Source: Comamonas sp. (GTDB lineage: Bacteria > Pseudomonadota > Gammaproteobacteria > Burkholderiales > Burkholderiaceae_C). From it: 15,077 nucleotides of DNA. The notes beneath the pieces were generated by a model. It was not told the DNA's origin. It was given only the letters and a program-made list of their open reading frames with translations, and did not search any database. The stretch is from positions 1 through 15,077 of the forward strand of contig JAFAIY010000382.1 in the NCBI GenBank assembly GCA_019236485.1. The letters are read 5' to 3'. The position numbers and the translations under genes are program-made. Below are positions 13,712 to 15,077 of this stretch, piece by piece; the stretch's first letter is position 1, and each line of letters begins with the position of its first letter.

Positions 13712-14623
13712 TTATTCCTCCTGCAGCGCCTGGAACTGCCGGGCCAGATGGTCGAGCAGCGCGCGCACGGCCGGCAACTGGCCGCGGCGCGAGGCATAGA
13801 CGGCGTGGATGATTTCGGGCCGTGGCTCCCAGTCCGGCAGCACCGGCACCAGCGCGCCGCTGCGCAGGTCCTCGCGCACGAACATGCTGGGCAGCTGCAC
13901 CACGCCCGCGCCCAGCAGGGCCGCATCGCGCAGGGCCAGCATGGACTGGGTCACCAGCCGCGGCTGGTGCCGCACCTCGGCGCGCACGGCATCGGGGCCG
14001 TACAGCAGCCAGCGATGGCTTTCCTGCTGGCCGCCCATGTCCAGGCTGGGCCAGCCCGACAGGTCCATGGGCCCGGCGGGCCGGCCCAGGCGCTGCAGCA
14101 GCTCGGGTGCGGCCACCAGGCATTGCCGGCGCTCGGCCAGCGTGCGCAGCACCAGCTCGCTGTCCTGCAGCGGCGGCGGGCGCACGCGCAGGGCCAGATC
14201 CAGCCCTTCGCCGATCACGTCCACGCGTCTATTGGTCTCGTCCACCTGCAGCTCCACGCGCGGGTATAGCCGCATGAACTCGCCCAGCATGCGGCCCACG
14301 CGCGAGGCCAGCAGGGCCACGGGGCAGCTCAGGCGCACCCTGCCGCAGGGCTCGGAATGCGCGAGCGCCACCGACTCCTCGGCCGCCTCGGCCTCGGTCA
14401 GCATGGCGCGGCAGTGCTGGTAGTAGCGCTTGCCCACCTCGGTCACGGCAAAGCTGCGCGTGGAACGCAGCAGCAGCTGCGCGCCCAGGCGCTCCTCGAG
14501 CAGGGCCACGCGGCGGCTGAGCTTGGACTTGGGCAGGCCCAGGGCGCGGCCCGCGGGCGCGAATCCGCCGTGCTCCACCACCTGGGCGAAGTAGTAGAGC
14601 TCGTTGAGGTCTGGCAGCTTCAT
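13712..14623 (-). CDS. LysR-type transcriptional regulator next to pirin
   Basis: A 303-residue LysR-family regulator, of usual length. The N-terminal winged helix-turn-helix covers about residues 1-62 (DLNELYYFAQVVEHGGFAPA, then LGLPKSKLSRRVALLEERLG). The effector domain follows from about 90 to 295, with RVRLSCPVALLASRVGRMLG at its start. The subtype resembles the DhcR/AaeR-like LysR proteins often found beside enzymes of aromatic or stress metabolism, but I cannot name it. It is transcribed away from the pirin gene with 131 bases between, the common arrangement in which a LysR protein controls its divergent neighbour. Its stop is 3 bases from the stop of the convergent peroxidase gene. The effector is unknown. 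Confidence 0.9.
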   Translation of the reverse strand: MKLPDLNELYYFAQVVEHGGFAPAGRALGLPKSKLSRRVALLEERLGAQLLLRSTRSFAVTEVGKRYYQHCRAMLTEAEAAEESVALAHSEPCGRVRLSCPVALLASRVGRMLGEFMRLYPRVELQVDETNRRVDVIGEGLDLALRVRPPPLQDSELVLRTLAERRQCLVAAPELLQRLGRPAGPMDLSGWPSLDMGGQQESHRWLLYGPDAVRAEVRHQPRLVTQSMLALRDAALLGAGVVQLPSMFVREDLRSGALVPVLPDWEPRPEIIHAVYASRRGQLPAVRALLDHLARQFQALQEE

Positions 14624-14634
14624 CGTTTTAAAAA

Positions 14635-14681
14635 TAGAACTCTGAGACTGAATATTCTGGACTACTCAAGTCAGCGTTCTA
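14635..14681. promoter_or_regulatory. Putative LysR operator region between lysR and pirin genes
   Basis: TAGAAC (14635-14640) and GTTCTA (14676-14681) are perfect complements 35 bases apart, with further partial symmetry inside (GACT and AGTC). Near the centre stands the 8-base palindrome GAATATTC (14649-14656). The stretch is AT-rich against its surroundings and lies in the only space from which both genes can start, so it is the likely regulator and polymerase binding region. Confidence 0.45.
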
Positions 14682-14754
14682 AATTCATACTTTCTCCATG
14701 TTCAACGCCTGCCGGATCCACAAGGACCGCAGGCCTGCCGCAAGGAGAAACGCC

Positions 14755-15077
14755 ATGCTCAAGAAAATCCTGGGTGTCTACGAAGCCCCGCGCCCCCACT
14801 GGGTGGGCAACGGCTTTCCCGTGCGTTCGCTGTTCAGCTATGGCGACCACGGCAAGGCCCTGAGCCCCTTTCTGCTGCTGGACCACGCGGGTCCCCAGAA
14901 CTTCACGCCCACCACGGCGCGGCGCGGCGTGGGCACGCACCCGCACCGCGGCTTCGAGACCGTGACCATCGTCTACGAGGGCGAAGTGGCCCACCGCGAC
15001 TCCACGGGCGCGGGCGGCACCATAGGCCCCGGCGACGTGCAGTGGATGACGGCGGCCTCGGGCATCCTGCACGAGGA
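14755..15077 (+). CDS. Pirin family protein (partial)
   Basis: The first 107 codons of a plus-strand gene that leaves the window on the right. An excellent Shine-Dalgarno, AAGGAGA at 14742-14748, stands 6 bases before the ATG. The N-terminal cupin domain is clear: FPVRSLFSYGDHGKALSPFL (21-40), then THPHRGFETVTIVYEG (61-76) with metal ligands H62 and H64, then the third ligand H106 in GILHE. The fourth, an acidic residue at 108, is cut by the window edge after GA. Pirins bind one iron or similar metal; some bacterial members oxidise quercetin, others act as regulators or redox sensors, so the role here is not settled. The divergent LysR gene is its probable regulator. Confidence 0.93.
   Translation, partial: MLKKILGVYEAPRPHWVGNGFPVRSLFSYGDHGKALSPFLLLDHAGPQNFTPTTARRGVGTHPHRGFETVTIVYEGEVAHRDSTGAGGTIGPGDVQWMTAASGILHE

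Noticed and set aside
1..15077. Mobile element, CRISPR array, tRNA or phage remnant
   Set aside because: No transposase or integrase gene, regular repeat-spacer pattern, or cloverleaf-like sequence was seen on either strand.

Overview
The window is high-GC bacterial chromosome with compact, mostly operonic gene layout. Gene content and protein style (TcuAB with a TcuR-like regulator, a betaproteobacterial class A penicillin-binding protein, PutP, a LysR/pirin divergent pair) suggest a betaproteobacterium of the family Comamonadaceae, most like Comamonas or Delftia. This is recognition by eye; no search was run. No integrase, transposase, tRNA, rRNA or CRISPR array is visible. No gap between genes exceeds 300 bases.

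Layout. (1) 1-2868, minus strand: a tricarballylate/citrate-type catabolic locus in the order tcuR, tcuA, tcuB; tcuB runs off the left edge. The 198-base gap between tcuR and tcuA holds a strong hairpin and a LysR-type operator candidate. (2) 2933-4054, plus: mnmA, the tRNA 2-thiouridylase, whose only visible promoter is an extended -10 placed so close to the ATG that the mRNA may be almost leaderless. (3) 6647-4057, minus: a two-component operon, a LuxR/NarL-type response regulator followed by a membrane histidine kinase with a periplasmic domain and a 7TM-type membrane module. It converges on mnmA with a 2-base gap. (4) 6929-7621, plus: a TerC/YjbE-family membrane protein with two tandem hairpins in its leader and a near-perfect bidirectional terminator behind it. 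(5) 8648-7687, minus: a secreted RNase Sa/barnase-type ribonuclease followed by a barstar-type inhibitor, an effector-immunity pair. (6) 10315-8825, minus: putP, the sodium/proline symporter, flanked by strong hairpins. (7) 13013-10482, minus: a class A penicillin-binding protein with a long proline-rich tail. (8) 13220-13708, plus: a thioredoxin-type glutathione peroxidase. (9) 14623-13712, minus: a LysR-type regulator divergent from a pirin gene (14755 onward) that runs off the right edge.

How they work together: TcuA and TcuB form an oxidation and electron-transfer pair under TcuR control. The kinase and regulator form a signalling pair with no obvious adjacent target. The ribonuclease would be exported while the barstar protects the cytoplasm. 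The second LysR protein probably controls the pirin gene and itself from the shared 131-base region. The remaining genes are housekeeping or stress functions.

Most of the window is ordinary core genome. The parts worth a second look are the RNase/barstar pair, the terC leader, the kinase/regulator pair of unknown signal, and several intergenic hairpins.
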